Of a stretch of DNA of 37,836 nucleotides, positions 9,474 through 17,681 are shown piece after piece. This DNA comes from a virus. The stretch's first letter is position 1. Each line of letters starts with the position of its first letter. The stretch is taken from the IMG/VR virus record IMGVR_UViG_3300030393_000001, positions 7,276-45,111 of that record. One strand, written 5' to 3'. The notes below the pieces were generated by a model. That model was given only the letters and a program-made list of their open reading frames with translations. It was not told where the DNA came from and searched no databases. The position numbers were made by a program, and so were the translations under genes.

Positions 9474-10073
9474 TCAAAATAGGCCCGCCACTCGGCGTTC
9501 CGCTGTACTGAATGTTCGGCCTACGGCAATGCGTGATGCTTGAGGCGAGTTCAGTGCGTTCGTGTCAGTGTTCTTTAAATGCTCGCGCCACAGTTCGACC
9601 CATGCCTGCATCTTTGCGTCTTCCAGTCGATTGAGCTTACCCTCCGGCATTTCCTCATCCACGGCGAAGTCGTAGCGAGCGCGGTGCTTCACGTAATCCT
9701 GCGCAGATGCGGGTAGATCACTAAGGTCCAACTCGACCACGTGCTTGACTTTTACAGTGGTGCCCGTCGCGAACTGGAAAGTCCGGTTGGTCATGTCGAA
9801 AAGCCGGCGTCCACGCTTAACGTAGTTTAGGCGGGTGTCGCAAGGGTCGTTGTGCAGCGTCCCGTTAGGTACGTAGATCTCGCCTTCTGAGTTAGGCGAC
9901 CACACAGGGTAGGACGTATTAAACCAAAGCCCCAGCTTTAGTGTTGAGAACATCACTTCCTGTAGTTTACCATTAGCTTTAACCCAGTCTGGATGATCGC
10001 TGTCTGCGCCAGTCAGGCCATCAACTCCGATGGCCGAAAGCATACTGTTGATGATGGTTAGCTCATCCAGCAT
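9474..10073 (-). CDS. Tail tubular protein A, T7 gp11-like
   Basis: The product has 199 residues (T7 gp11: 196). It lies between the major capsid gene and tail tube B, as in T7. The opening (MLDELTIINSMLSAIGVDGL) and the internal WFNTSYP segment followed by LPPNGTLH-like and DLSDLPASAQDYVKHRARYDF segments fit the family that forms the gatekeeper ring joining portal and nozzle. The ribosome binding site GGAGG is clear. A terminator and then a 7-bp hairpin separate it from the capsid gene, so it is probably expressed by readthrough and processing. Confidence 0.9.
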   Translation of the reverse strand: MLDELTIINSMLSAIGVDGLTGADSDHPDWVKANGKLQEVMFSTLKLGLWFNTSYPVWSPNSEGEIYVPNGTLHNDPCDTRLNYVKRGRRLFDMTNRTFQFATGTTVKVKHVVELDLSDLPASAQDYVKHRARYDFAVDEEMPEGKLNRLEDAKMQAWVELWREHLKNTDTNALNSPQASRIAVGRTFSTAERRVAGLF

Positions 10074-10088
10074 AGTTACCTCCGTTCA

Positions 10089-10109
10089 TTAGGCGCGTCG
10101 TACGCCTAA
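10089..10109 (-). promoter_or_regulatory. Leader hairpin upstream of tail tube A (TTAGGCG/CGCCTAA)
   Basis: A perfect 7-bp inverted repeat TTAGGCG (10089-10095) and CGCCTAA (10103-10109) with a 7-base loop lies a few bases before the GGAGG of the tail tube A gene. There is no T-run behind it in the transcript, so it is more likely an mRNA processing or stability element than a terminator. A 6-bp version of the same stem lies before the first early gene (34453-34466). Confidence 0.5.
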
Positions 10110-10111
10110 AC

Positions 10112-10156
10112 AAAAAAAAACCCGCCCACACGACCAATGAAGGAAGTGCAGGCGGG
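10112..10156 (-). terminator. Intrinsic terminator after the major capsid gene
   Basis: In the transcript, CCCGCC (10156-10151 on the minus strand) pairs with GGCGGG (10126-10121), with CAC/GTG pairing further in. The stem is followed by nine T (10120-10112). It starts ten bases after the capsid stop codon. Its place matches the T7 terminator behind gene 10, which sets high capsid and lower tail expression. Confidence 0.85.
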
Positions 10157-10165
10157 CTGGGTTAA

Positions 10166-11140
10166 TTAAGGTGCGGCGGCGAACACTGCGCCACAGACGT
10201 CGGGGCGACGGTTGGACACACCGAACGCAAGCCATGCGTCGATGAACCACTGCTTCTCGATGTCCGACCAGAAGATGTTGCTGGTCAGCGGGATGGTCTC
10301 GCCAGCAAGCAACGACTTAGGGTGCAAGATGATGGCCTTGGCACGAGCCTCGGCAGCGGACAGGTCGTAAGCATTGTCGTTGGAGTCGTTCGACAGGTAG
10401 TGGCCAGTGATAGCCGCTTTGGGGATGCGCGCAGTCTTGACGATTGGCACACCTTTGACGGTCATGATCTTGCCGTCGGCAAAGTCGCCGTTGTCAGTGG
10501 AGAAGTCGCGGCTGATAAGTTTGTCATGGTTCAGCAGAACTTCTTCCTGAGTTGGTGACACGAACAGTGCGCACTCGTCGGTGTCGATCTCGTCTTCCTG
10601 CATGTCCACAACGATCTGCGCCAACTCTTTGTAGAGCTTGTCGGGGTCGAGTTCGTCGCCAGTGGCAGAGAGCGTCTTCGGACGGCCAGCACCGATAGCG
10701 CCGTTAAGGCCGGATGGAGCATCCATTAGAGCGCCTTTGATGGCTTGGATCAGGAAGGCTTGGTCGAAGAACTTGCCCAGCTCTTTACCGTGGTCTTCGG
10801 ACAGCTCGGCCCGCACGTTGAAGTCGGCCTGGAACGAGTTGATCAGGGACTGGTTGTCGCGCGCCAACACGATGGTGTCCACGGTTACGGACGCTTTGCC
10901 GTAGTTGGTCTTGTTGGCCGCAGGGCGCACGCCGTCAGTCAGCTTCTGCAACTTGGTCTTACCGGAGCGCCGTACAATCTTGGTGTCGGTGCCAGTAATG
11001 TTCTGCACGTTGAAGAAGCGACCCATCATGGATTGACGGGCGAACTGGCTGTCCACGAGACCGCCGAACTCGGCGATCAGGTCAGCGCGTTCTTGATCGG
11101 ACAGGTGCGAGCTGTCGGTTGGGATGTTAACTCCGCTCAT
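10166..11140 (-). CDS. Major capsid protein, T7 gp10-like
   Basis: The product has 324 residues, a little shorter than T7 gp10A (345). It lies between the scaffold and tail tube A genes, has its own phage-type promoter upstream and a strong terminator behind, which is how the major head protein of T7 is expressed. The sequence (VQNITGTDTKIVRRSGKTKLQKLTDGVRP region, then ADFNVRAELSEDHGKELGKFFDQAFL, then a C-terminal IEKQWFIDAWLAFGVSNRRPDVCGAV) fits HK97-fold capsid proteins of marine T7-like phages. I see no frameshift site for a minor B form. Ribosome binding site AGGAGA. Confidence 0.92.
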   Translation of the reverse strand: MSGVNIPTDSSHLSDQERADLIAEFGGLVDSQFARQSMMGRFFNVQNITGTDTKIVRRSGKTKLQKLTDGVRPAANKTNYGKASVTVDTIVLARDNQSLINSFQADFNVRAELSEDHGKELGKFFDQAFLIQAIKGALMDAPSGLNGAIGAGRPKTLSATGDELDPDKLYKELAQIVVDMQEDEIDTDECALFVSPTQEEVLLNHDKLISRDFSTDNGDFADGKIMTVKGVPIVKTARIPKAAITGHYLSNDSNDNAYDLSAAEARAKAIILHPKSLLAGETIPLTSNIFWSDIEKQWFIDAWLAFGVSNRRPDVCGAVFAAAP

Positions 11141-11171
11141 GTATTTCTCCTAATAAGCTAGCTTTGGTTAT

Positions 11172-11194
11172 TCCAATAGGGGTCCATAAGGATT
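11172..11194 (-). promoter_or_regulatory. Phage RNA polymerase promoter for the capsid gene
   Basis: These 23 bases are identical to 14608-14630. In transcription direction the core is CTTATGGACCCCTATTGGA. It ends like the T7 promoter (CTATAGGGA) and is followed by AATAACC. The likely first transcribed base is the G at 11174, 34 bases before the capsid ATG. Its right edge overlaps the scaffold stop codon by two bases. Confidence 0.8.
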
Positions 11195-11990
11195 AGATCC
11201 CCTGTTGCTCTCCCAGACGACGGCGTTTGAGAAGGGCGGCGCGGGCCTCAGGCGTAGCTTTGCCCGTGCGAGCAAGCTTACTCAATTGGTCGCCGTATTC
11301 GCGCTGTGAGATACCCTTGATCACCTTTGCGGGCTTGGTGTCGCCTTCCAGCGTCTTGCCGTCAATGCGGGTGTTCTTGGGATCAGCGTTATACTGCGCC
11401 TTTAGTTCAGCTACGGCGAACGCGGCCTGCTTGCCGCCAGCATTGATCATCGGCGTGAACTCGTCAATGTCTTCTTTTGACACGTTGTTCTTGATCCAAG
11501 GCAGCATAGTTTCCCACGCTTCCTTGCTGCCCGCAGTCTCGTGCACAATCTTCATAGCCGCTTCAACTTTGGCGTTGTTACGGCTTACGACGGCCTCCAC
11601 ACCGTTCATGATCAGGTTGGCGTTGACTTTACCGACCTTCTCAATCAGGGCTTCCTTGTCGATCTGCGACGGGTCGCCCGCCTTCACTGCGTCGTACAGA
11701 AGCGCCTTGGCACTGTCAGCGTCGAGACCGGACTCGTGCAACTTGGCTAGCACGTCGTCGCCTGTCTGGTCGCCAGTTGGACCGCCCCACTCGTCGATGT
11801 TAAATTCGCCTGCACCGTCTACCGTGTCGTCACCAGCGCCTGCGTCAACGGTTTCTTCGCCGTTGTCTGCCACGACGGTATCGTCGCCCTGTAGTTCCTC
11901 AGTACCAGTGCCTGCTACGACTGTATCGTCGCCAGTGCCTGCTACCACAGTGTCTTCGCCTGTTCCCTGTACGGTGTCTTCATTCGCCAT
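11193..11990 (-). CDS. Scaffold (capsid assembly) protein, T7 gp9-like
   Basis: The product has 265 residues (T7 gp9: 307), between portal and capsid genes. It is strongly acidic in its first 80 residues, which contain repeats of the type DDTVVAGTG and EETVDAGAG, and ends in a basic helix (KLARTGKATPEARAALLKRRRLGEQQGI), the usual acidic-to-basic layout of podovirus scaffolds. The basic end would bind the capsid shell from inside. The N-terminal repeat is unusually regular and probably arose by short duplications; the same repeat is visible in the DNA. The start is three bases from the portal stop. Confidence 0.85.
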   Translation of the reverse strand: MANEDTVQGTGEDTVVAGTGDDTVVAGTGTEELQGDDTVVADNGEETVDAGAGDDTVDGAGEFNIDEWGGPTGDQTGDDVLAKLHESGLDADSAKALLYDAVKAGDPSQIDKEALIEKVGKVNANLIMNGVEAVVSRNNAKVEAAMKIVHETAGSKEAWETMLPWIKNNVSKEDIDEFTPMINAGGKQAAFAVAELKAQYNADPKNTRIDGKTLEGDTKPAKVIKGISQREYGDQLSKLARTGKATPEARAALLKRRRLGEQQGI

Positions 11991-11993
11991 GTG

Positions 11994-13565
11994 TTACTCT
12001 CCTTGACTGGTCGCTGCCGCTTTGGCCACGTCCACTTGACCCTGCGACTGCATTAGGGCCTGTTGTTGTTTCATTTCGGCGTCTTGGTTCGCCTGTATCT
12101 GTTCTTTAGACAGCACGAATTGTGCTAGGTTCACACCCCGGTTCGTGAACACGAACTGAGAGAATGCTTGCTTGTCGATAGTAGCTCGTACATCTTCTGG
12201 CACGGCGTCTAGCATTTGTAGGTCGCCAATGGCCAGACGTAGTGCGTCCAGTTGACCCTCACGAGACAAGCTTTCCATGCCCGTGCTAACGATCACATCG
12301 TGTAAGTCCAGATCAAGATCGGGTACTCGCTTTTCGATACCGGCAACCAGAAAGTCCGCTTCTCGCTGCTGCCAGTTTAGAGCCAGCTTAGAGTAGATAC
12401 CACCGAAGGCACTCTCAAGTTCACGGGCCAACACGCGGATCTCTTCTGCCGTTACTCGCTCGGCGTCGCGGATCGTGCCTGCGTTAAGCAGGAATGCCTG
12501 TGACAGCTGCCGCTCCCATTCAGCCACGAGTGTTCGCATGGCTTCCAGTTCAGTGACGTGCTTGAAGTCGGGCTTAGTTACGTCGCCTTCGCGCCCTAGA
12601 TGGTACGTGCCGCGATCAGAGTTGTTCAACTCATTGATGTCTACCGACGACGCAGGGTCCACGAAGAACTTGATGTTAGACAGGATACCCACAATGTCCA
12701 GAATTACTGCGGACACTTCGTTCACGTTGTGGAACAGAATGCTGTTGGCTTCGACTAGACCGCGGGCGTATGTTTCACCCCGAGACAAGTCCCACGTGAT
12801 GTCAACGCACGGGAACTCTTCCAGTGAGTACGACTCGCGAGTAGACTCGATTACTACCTCGTCTACACTCTGTACCCGGTGCCACGTCTTGTGTTCTAGG
12901 TAATAGTAAGTGAAGATGTCTACAGAGGCGTCCTGCTTCTGACGGCCCTTAGCTTCTTCAACAAGTCGTTGCTCGTCTTCGCCGAGGTCTTCGAAGCGCT
13001 TAGAGTCTCGCAAGAGTACAGACGTCAGGTCGCCTTTCAAATTGCGTGTCACGCAGAAGTCTTTAATGCCGTACACAACGCGCTTGCGATCTGGTTGCCG
13101 GTGAATAATAGCGTTGCCCGCCACGATGGCGTTGATTACCGCCATGACCGCCTGCGGTCGATACGCTGTCATGTTCAGATCGCGCATAGCGTCCTGCTCT
13201 ACTGACAGTGTGGCCTTCTTAAACTCTAGCAGCTTTTTAGCGTAAGCGTTTTCGTCTGGCAGCTCACTGCGCAGACGCCTGTCCGCCGCTGGTGAGAGCG
13301 GCAGAGTAAAGAACGGAGTGTCGGTCGGGAACATCACGTCCACAATGCGGTTAGCTAGATGGTTAACCAGCCGACTACCGATTGCTACATTACCCTTGCT
13401 CTGCGTCTTGCCGTCCTCGTTGTCTTGAGGACATACCCAAGGCACAGTCCACATAGCGTAGGTCTCGCACCGGGTGACGGTCTCGCCCTTGCGGCCATCC
13501 ATTACCTCCCATTGTGCTTTCAGATCTTCGGCGGCTTCTTCTTTCGGTGTCTCGATTTTGTCCAT
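11994..13565 (-). CDS. Portal (head-tail connector) protein, T7 gp8-like
   Basis: The product has 523 residues (T7 gp8: 536). It forms the dodecameric ring through which DNA is packaged and ejected. The N-terminal region with CETYAMWTVPWVCPQ, then the NHLANRIVDVMFPTDTPFF segment and the SRGETYARGLVEANSILFHNVNEV segment, are typical of T7-type connectors. The C-terminus is rich in glutamine (EMKQQQALMQSQGQ), also usual in the family. The start codon shares a base with the stop of the upstream gene (TAATG), suggesting coupled translation. Confidence 0.92.
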   Translation of the reverse strand: MDKIETPKEEAAEDLKAQWEVMDGRKGETVTRCETYAMWTVPWVCPQDNEDGKTQSKGNVAIGSRLVNHLANRIVDVMFPTDTPFFTLPLSPAADRRLRSELPDENAYAKKLLEFKKATLSVEQDAMRDLNMTAYRPQAVMAVINAIVAGNAIIHRQPDRKRVVYGIKDFCVTRNLKGDLTSVLLRDSKRFEDLGEDEQRLVEEAKGRQKQDASVDIFTYYYLEHKTWHRVQSVDEVVIESTRESYSLEEFPCVDITWDLSRGETYARGLVEANSILFHNVNEVSAVILDIVGILSNIKFFVDPASSVDINELNNSDRGTYHLGREGDVTKPDFKHVTELEAMRTLVAEWERQLSQAFLLNAGTIRDAERVTAEEIRVLARELESAFGGIYSKLALNWQQREADFLVAGIEKRVPDLDLDLHDVIVSTGMESLSREGQLDALRLAIGDLQMLDAVPEDVRATIDKQAFSQFVFTNRGVNLAQFVLSKEQIQANQDAEMKQQQALMQSQGQVDVAKAAATSQGE

Positions 13566-13870
13566 TACAGACCCACCCGTGAGGCTGCTCCGAGGCCACC
13601 CAGCGGTGAACCCGTCTTACGTTTCACAGTTGCTGTGCTGTTGGTAGACGTGATGTCAGAGCTGGTTTCGTCTGTACCAATAAGGATTTTAGCACCAGTG
13701 TCTTCACGCTTACTCTCCAGCGCAGCGGCCTCTTTGGCCTCTAGCTTCTGTTGTGCGAGCTGGTTCTCTTGCAGCTGCCTGTTCTTCTTGGCGGTCTTGC
13801 GGGCGCTCACAGCGGACCCCGCAGAGGCGGCTAGGCCAGCTGCGGCAATGATTGTAGTTAGTGCGGCCAC
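13565..13870 (-). CDS. Small virion or assembly protein in the T7 gp7.3 position
   Basis: The product has 101 residues. The N-terminus is hydrophobic and alanine-rich (MAALTTIIAAAGLAASAGSAV), followed by a charged helix with glutamine and glutamate, and a basic glycine-rich end (KRKTGSPLGGLGAASRVGL). The gene is immediately upstream of the portal gene, where T7 has gene 7.3, a small tail or assembly protein of about 99 residues with a similar basic Gly/Ser-rich end. The role is inferred from position and composition. Stop and portal start overlap (TAATG). Confidence 0.55.
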   Translation of the reverse strand: MAALTTIIAAAGLAASAGSAVSARKTAKKNRQLQENQLAQQKLEAKEAAALESKREDTGAKILIGTDETSSDITSTNSTATVKRKTGSPLGGLGAASRVGL

Positions 13871-13873
13871 TAT

Positions 13874-14281
13874 CTAATCTCCTGGGATCAGCCGATACGA
13901 TGTTTCAAATGGACTAAAGCCCATACGTTGCAGGTATCGGTCTGCGGCTGGTGGACTTGATTCTAAGAGTGTCATGCGGATTTCGTCCACGTTGAGCTTT
14001 ACGCCCACCGACACGAACTCTTTCAGAAGTCTGATACCAGACTTGTCGTTTGTGTACCAGCCTAGTTCGACCAGTACAGTCGTCTGCCGGAATGGATCTT
14101 CTAGCAGGGTACCTACGATTGCACCACTTTCAGAGCGAATGCATACACCATCCCGAATTAGTTCTTTAAGGATAGCTCTTGTCTTCGCTTTGTCCAGCGG
14201 ATAGTCGTAGTGTGCGGCGTTGAATTGCTCGGCTAGGTTATACAGCCAGTCAAGCTCGGAGCACAATACTTTCCTTAGCAT
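13874..14281 (-). CDS. GNAT-fold acetyltransferase-like protein
   Basis: The product has 135 residues and the layout of a GNAT protein: an N-terminal helix region (SELDWLYNLAEQFN), a central beta hairpin (GAIVGTLLEDP and TTVLVELGWYTN), a helix (GIRLLKEFVSVGVKLNVDEIRMTLL) and the closing YLQRMGFSPFETSYRL. Such proteins occur just before the portal gene in several T7-like phages. The pyrophosphate-binding RxxGxG/A loop is poor here (NDKSGIRLL), so acetyl-CoA binding or activity is doubtful. Substrate unknown. It overlaps the upstream gene by seven bases. Confidence 0.6.
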   Translation of the reverse strand: MLRKVLCSELDWLYNLAEQFNAAHYDYPLDKAKTRAILKELIRDGVCIRSESGAIVGTLLEDPFRQTTVLVELGWYTNDKSGIRLLKEFVSVGVKLNVDEIRMTLLESSPPAADRYLQRMGFSPFETSYRLIPGD

Positions 14282-14502
14282 TTGCGCAACTCCTTGATCA
14301 ACTCGGATGCAGTGTTCAGGTTAAGATCTATACCGAACTCTTTCTGCAAGATTTCAGCGAACTTTTTCTTCTGTTCTTCCATGCCGAACTCTACGAGTGT
14401 AGTATGCGCACTGATCTTGTTCGGTTGGCAGGCACCGATCAACCGGATTAGGGTTGCTTTAGATACATTGATCGAACCCTCTAACTTGACTAGATTACTC
14501 AT
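14275..14502 (-). CDS. Small protein of unknown function, first gene behind the late promoter
   Basis: The product has 75 residues, soluble, rich in lysine, leucine and glutamate (MSNLVKLEGSINVSKATLIRLIGACQPNK at the start, then a helix EEQKKKFAEILQKEFGI). I do not recognise it. It is the first reading frame transcribed from the promoter at 14608-14630 and follows a large RNA stem. A ribosome binding site (AAGGATGAG) follows a run of eight A. The NKISAHTTLVEFGMEEQKK part could be a helix-turn-helix, but this is weak. Confidence 0.65.
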   Translation of the reverse strand: MSNLVKLEGSINVSKATLIRLIGACQPNKISAHTTLVEFGMEEQKKKFAEILQKEFGIDLNLNTASELIKELRKC

Positions 14503-14523
14503 ATCTCATCCTTTTTTTTATCT

Positions 14524-14585
14524 GGGCTGCTCTGCGACGTCCCTATCTACGATAGCTGAGACAGATACCGCCGACAGAGCAGCCC
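14524..14585 (-). promoter_or_regulatory. Structured leader of the late transcript: 11-bp stem enclosing a TATCTGTCTC element and a 5-bp hairpin
   Basis: GGGCTGCTCTG (14524-14534) pairs perfectly with CAGAGCAGCCC (14575-14585). Inside, the coding strand reads GTATCTGTCTC (14568-14558), then CTATC-GTA-GATAG (14555-14543), a 5-bp hairpin with a three-base loop. The same element recurs at 35974-36001 with a compensating base-pair change. There is no U-run behind the big stem, so it is more likely an RNase III-type processing site or a polymerase pause signal than an intrinsic terminator. Confidence 0.6.
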
Positions 14586-14607
14586 CTTTGGAGAGGAACA
14601 CAATGTA

Positions 14608-14630
14608 TCCAATAGGGGTCCATAAGGATT
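14608..14630 (-). promoter_or_regulatory. Phage RNA polymerase promoter for the morphogenesis module
   Basis: It is a 23-base exact copy of the capsid promoter at 11172-11194. In transcription direction the core is CTTATGGACCCCTATTGGA, with the likely start at the G at 14610. It begins directly after the stop codon of the RNA polymerase gene and drives the leader at 14585-14524 and the head genes. Confidence 0.8.
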
Positions 14631-17111
14631 TCACCCGAAAAAATACTTTGAACTCAGAACCTTACGTAGGTCTAGCGTTCCGCGCTCCGGTGTGTCGTCT
14701 AACTCTAGGCCAGTCGTGGCCTCAAGCGCTGTCTTGAAGTCGTGTAGCACGTCGTGATCGGTGTGCAGTTTTACGAACTGTTCTCGAATTATGCGCTGCC
14801 AATCGTCTATGTGGCAGGCGTGCGTGCCGAAGTCGTCGTGGATCATCGCGAAATCTTCGATACCCTCTGCGACGCCCGCGTTGACGCACATCATAAGGTG
14901 AGTGGCGTCGGTGTCGTGCACTAGGTTAGGACTGCTGCCCTGTCGCTGTTTCCGGCTGTCGATCTCGTCTATCTCAACACGCACATTAAGTCGCATACGG
15001 GCACCGCCGATCCGGCTGTCCACGCGCACCACGTCGTTCTTGCGTGAACCCTGATATACCGGGAAACCCAACGGGCTGGTGTACATAAGGGGCATGCCCT
15101 CTTTAGCCACCGTACCCGATACCTTCTGGATCCAGTCCATGGCGGTTCGGGCCGCAACTACAACCTCGCCTATGCTCTCCCACAAGATGGACGACATGAA
15201 TATGCAGTGCTTGAAATTCGTGCCCTCGGGGAAGTGGTCGGTTTGCTGCTCCAAATACCAGCTGAATAGGCTAGCCGTACACGCCTGCTGAGTAGATCCG
15301 TACGGCAGGGTCATCACAGGCTTCTTAGACGCTTTGCGCGGCATGCCGTCGTAGCCTAATCTCTTAAAGAGGCTTAGCCAGTTGGCGGCGGCGACGCGGC
15401 GTCCAGCCTCTTTTTCATCAGCTGCTGGTCCCGTGGCGATAGCTCTGAGCTTGCGAGTTGCAACATCGGCGACGTCTTGATAGATGTCAGACGGTGCATC
15501 AGCAGGTAGGAGGTTAACTGCTCGACCTCCAACAGGATCGCGTAGCATTGCGGAGAAGTGCTGCAAGCCATTACAGCTTCCATCAAGAGCGATAGGAAGT
15601 CGTGATCTGAAAGTAGGCCCGTATTCCATAGCCCCAGCGTACTCGAAACAAAAAGCGAGGAACTGGAACGGCTTATCGGCGCTTTTCCAAGCGTCTCTGT
15701 TGCCCACTGGGTCCGCTGCGGCGGCAAGCCATTGATCTCGTCGTGCATCAATCCAAGCAACGCGTTCATCATAGCTGCACTTGTCCTCGCCGAACTTGTT
15801 CGCTCCATGGACCTTGAGCCAGTAGATACCGCGCTCTCCGATGGGCTTGGCCCGAGCGAACTCCAAGCATCCCTTTGCAGGGTCGCTACCTTGTGGACTG
15901 ACGCCAGCTGTTGCTGCATATAGTCGCGCTCGGAAGTCGAGTTGGTAGACATAGTAGAACTCCTTGTGTTCTTTAAGCATTTCGCCTATTCGCATAGTGC
16001 GGGATACGCCAAGCACGAGCGACTGTCGATGTTTCTCTAGCGCGTAGGTCTCGCGCGCCTCTGTCTTCCAGTCGTCCAGCCGATCCTTGTCGGCGTCGGA
16101 CAATAGGTCGCCCTTGGTGAACGGGCAGGGCGGCACCTCGTACGGCTGACTGGGCGGCATACCCACGCCAGTATTGCTTAGCCAGACCGCCTGTATCGCT
16201 TCCAGCACGCGCCTGTTAACCCGCCATGGTGTACGCTGTACCGAATTTACAGCGCTCATCACCGGGGCCATATCGGCCTGTGCGAGCAATTCCTCGTGAG
16301 GCTTCCGGCTAAAACCGCGCCGGGTTTTCACTAGTGGCGTGTTAGCCCGCAGTCGGGGAAGGTGATACCCGCCGTTGTACTGTGACACCCAGTCCTCGGG
16401 CTTCATGAGGCAGGGCATTCGGTCGGGCATCATTACGGCTAATGCCTCGTCTGAACTCTCTATCCAGTCTTTTACCTCTTGGGTCGCTCGCAGTACAACT
16501 CGCTGTTTGCGACCCTCGCGGATCGTCTCTTTGTACACCAGATCAGTGGCGTCCAGTGTCAGGCTTAGCAGCAGGCTACCGACGCCTACCATAGTCTCGT
16601 TGTCCCACGCGCGCCACTCGACTTCGTTGCTGCGCATAGAGTGGGTCAATACACGGTGCCTATGGCGGTAGCTCTCCGAGTTCCTGCTGTCCAAGTCGCG
16701 CTGCAATGCACTGAATAGGTCAGGCTTCTCCAACTCGAACTTAGTGAATTTCAGCTCATCCTCCACCATCATACCTATTCGGTGCGACACCTCGACTACC
16801 GCAACATCCTCGTACACCGCTCGCACAATCTCTGATAGCGAGAATAGCGCCACCTTGTCAGGCTCTACGGTAAGGATCAGTTTAGCGTACTTGCTGCTGC
16901 GCCGACGGCCACCGGGCTTGTTTCCTCCACAATAATCCGCGATGAACTCCGAGACCTGCGCTAGGTATCCTTTCAGCAGACGTTTACCGCCGTTAGTGCC
17001 GGTAAAGTCTTTACGCTCTACTGCCCTGTTCTCCTGATTACGGAACCGGGAGACGCCAAAGCTGACCATATTTTGTTCCCAGCTTAGCTGGTCTTGGAGT
17101 TCTACTGTCAC
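14631..17111 (-). CDS. Single-subunit DNA-dependent RNA polymerase, T7 gp1-like
   Basis: The product has 826 residues (T7: 883). Motif A is IALDGSCNGLQHF with the metal-binding aspartate at 510; motif B (KASKKPVMTLPYGS) carries the active lysine at about 597 and tyrosine 604; motif C is IHDDFGTH with aspartate 759. The C-terminus SSKYFFG ends in the conserved Phe-Ala/Gly type foot. The promoter specificity loop should be about residues 683-720 and differs clearly from T7, in line with the different promoter found in this genome. Translation probably starts at GTG 17111, which overlaps the stop of the resolvase gene (GTGA). Unlike in T7, the gene sits at the end of the replication module, not before it. 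Confidence 0.97.
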   Translation of the reverse strand: MTVELQDQLSWEQNMVSFGVSRFRNQENRAVERKDFTGTNGGKRLLKGYLAQVSEFIADYCGGNKPGGRRRSSKYAKLILTVEPDKVALFSLSEIVRAVYEDVAVVEVSHRIGMMVEDELKFTKFELEKPDLFSALQRDLDSRNSESYRHRHRVLTHSMRSNEVEWRAWDNETMVGVGSLLLSLTLDATDLVYKETIREGRKQRVVLRATQEVKDWIESSDEALAVMMPDRMPCLMKPEDWVSQYNGGYHLPRLRANTPLVKTRRGFSRKPHEELLAQADMAPVMSAVNSVQRTPWRVNRRVLEAIQAVWLSNTGVGMPPSQPYEVPPCPFTKGDLLSDADKDRLDDWKTEARETYALEKHRQSLVLGVSRTMRIGEMLKEHKEFYYVYQLDFRARLYAATAGVSPQGSDPAKGCLEFARAKPIGERGIYWLKVHGANKFGEDKCSYDERVAWIDARRDQWLAAAADPVGNRDAWKSADKPFQFLAFCFEYAGAMEYGPTFRSRLPIALDGSCNGLQHFSAMLRDPVGGRAVNLLPADAPSDIYQDVADVATRKLRAIATGPAADEKEAGRRVAAANWLSLFKRLGYDGMPRKASKKPVMTLPYGSTQQACTASLFSWYLEQQTDHFPEGTNFKHCIFMSSILWESIGEVVVAARTAMDWIQKVSGTVAKEGMPLMYTSPLGFPVYQGSRKNDVVRVDSRIGGARMRLNVRVEIDEIDSRKQRQGSSPNLVHDTDATHLMMCVNAGVAEGIEDFAMIHDDFGTHACHIDDWQRIIREQFVKLHTDHDVLHDFKTALEATTGLELDDTPERGTLDLRKVLSSKYFFG

Positions 17112-17500
17112 TTTTTCAATGCTTTCAGTTTGTCGCGGCGGATCTTCGCCAGTTTGTTAGCTCGAACCCTCTTTTCCTCCGCTGTCTTGAACGTAGGATG
17201 CAGCAGAGGAACCTGCGGGACAGAATGTTTCTCCCAGTACTCTACCAGTCGCCGTAACCACTCGTCGATGGACATCTTGTTTTTGGCGCGATTGGCAGAG
17301 GTCTTGATCTTTCCCTCCATGGCGTTGCAGTTAACGCACAGCACGCCCCGTATGTGACCGCCTGTGTGGCAGTGGTCGAGTACTGGGTTCTTCAATGCAC
17401 TCGCGTGCAGGGCACCATCGCACAGGGCACACTTATTGCCCTGCGCCTTTAGCATAGATGCGCGCACAGTCGCGATCTCTCGTTGTTTGAGCTTACGCAT
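17108..17500 (-). CDS. Endonuclease VII-type Holliday junction resolvase
   Basis: The product has 130 residues. It contains the zinc-binding pairs CALC (about 24-27) and CVNC (about 55-58), and between them LDHCHTGGHIRGVLC, the His-Me finger of the recombination endonuclease VII family (T4 gp49 type). The C-terminus is a basic helix. These enzymes cut branched DNA before packaging. T7 uses the unrelated gp3 for this; no gp3-like gene is visible here, so this protein is the likely replacement. It lies just upstream of and overlaps the RNA polymerase gene. Confidence 0.88.
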   Translation of the reverse strand: MRKLKQREIATVRASMLKAQGNKCALCDGALHASALKNPVLDHCHTGGHIRGVLCVNCNAMEGKIKTSANRAKNKMSIDEWLRRLVEYWEKHSVPQVPLLHPTFKTAEEKRVRANKLAKIRRDKLKALKK

Positions 17501-17504
17501 ACGG

Positions 17505-17681
17505 CTACTCCCGCATGTTCAGCTTCTCGCGCGCAGTCACCAGCTGATCCAGCGCGCAGCGAATATCGTGAGCTACTACAGCGTCACATGCATCGTCCGC
17601 GTGCTGTAAGTCTTCCCGCGTGGCGTCGATTAGTACGTCGAGTTCCTCGGCGGTGTACTGTTCGAGTTCGGCAGATTTCAT
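17505..17681 (-). CDS. Small acidic protein of 58 residues, unknown
   Basis: ATG at 17681 overlaps the stop of the gene before (ATGA), a strong AAGGAGG lies upstream, and the stop is four bases before the resolvase start. The product (MKSAELEQYTAEELDVLID...TAREKLNMRE) is acidic and predicted helical, possibly coiled coil. I do not recognise it. Tight packing and the ribosome binding site support that it is real. Confidence 0.75.
   Translation of the reverse strand: MKSAELEQYTAEELDVLIDATREDLQHADDACDAVVAHDIRCALDQLVTAREKLNMRE

Noticed and set aside
14524-14585. Large stem behind the RNA polymerase gene as an intrinsic terminator
   Set aside because: In the transcript the stem is followed by AGATAAAAAAAA, an A-run, not a U-run; kept as a leader structure.
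15374-15952. Minus-strand frame of 192 codons inside the RNA polymerase gene
   Set aside because: Shadow of the polymerase frame, whose motifs A, B and C lie in the region.
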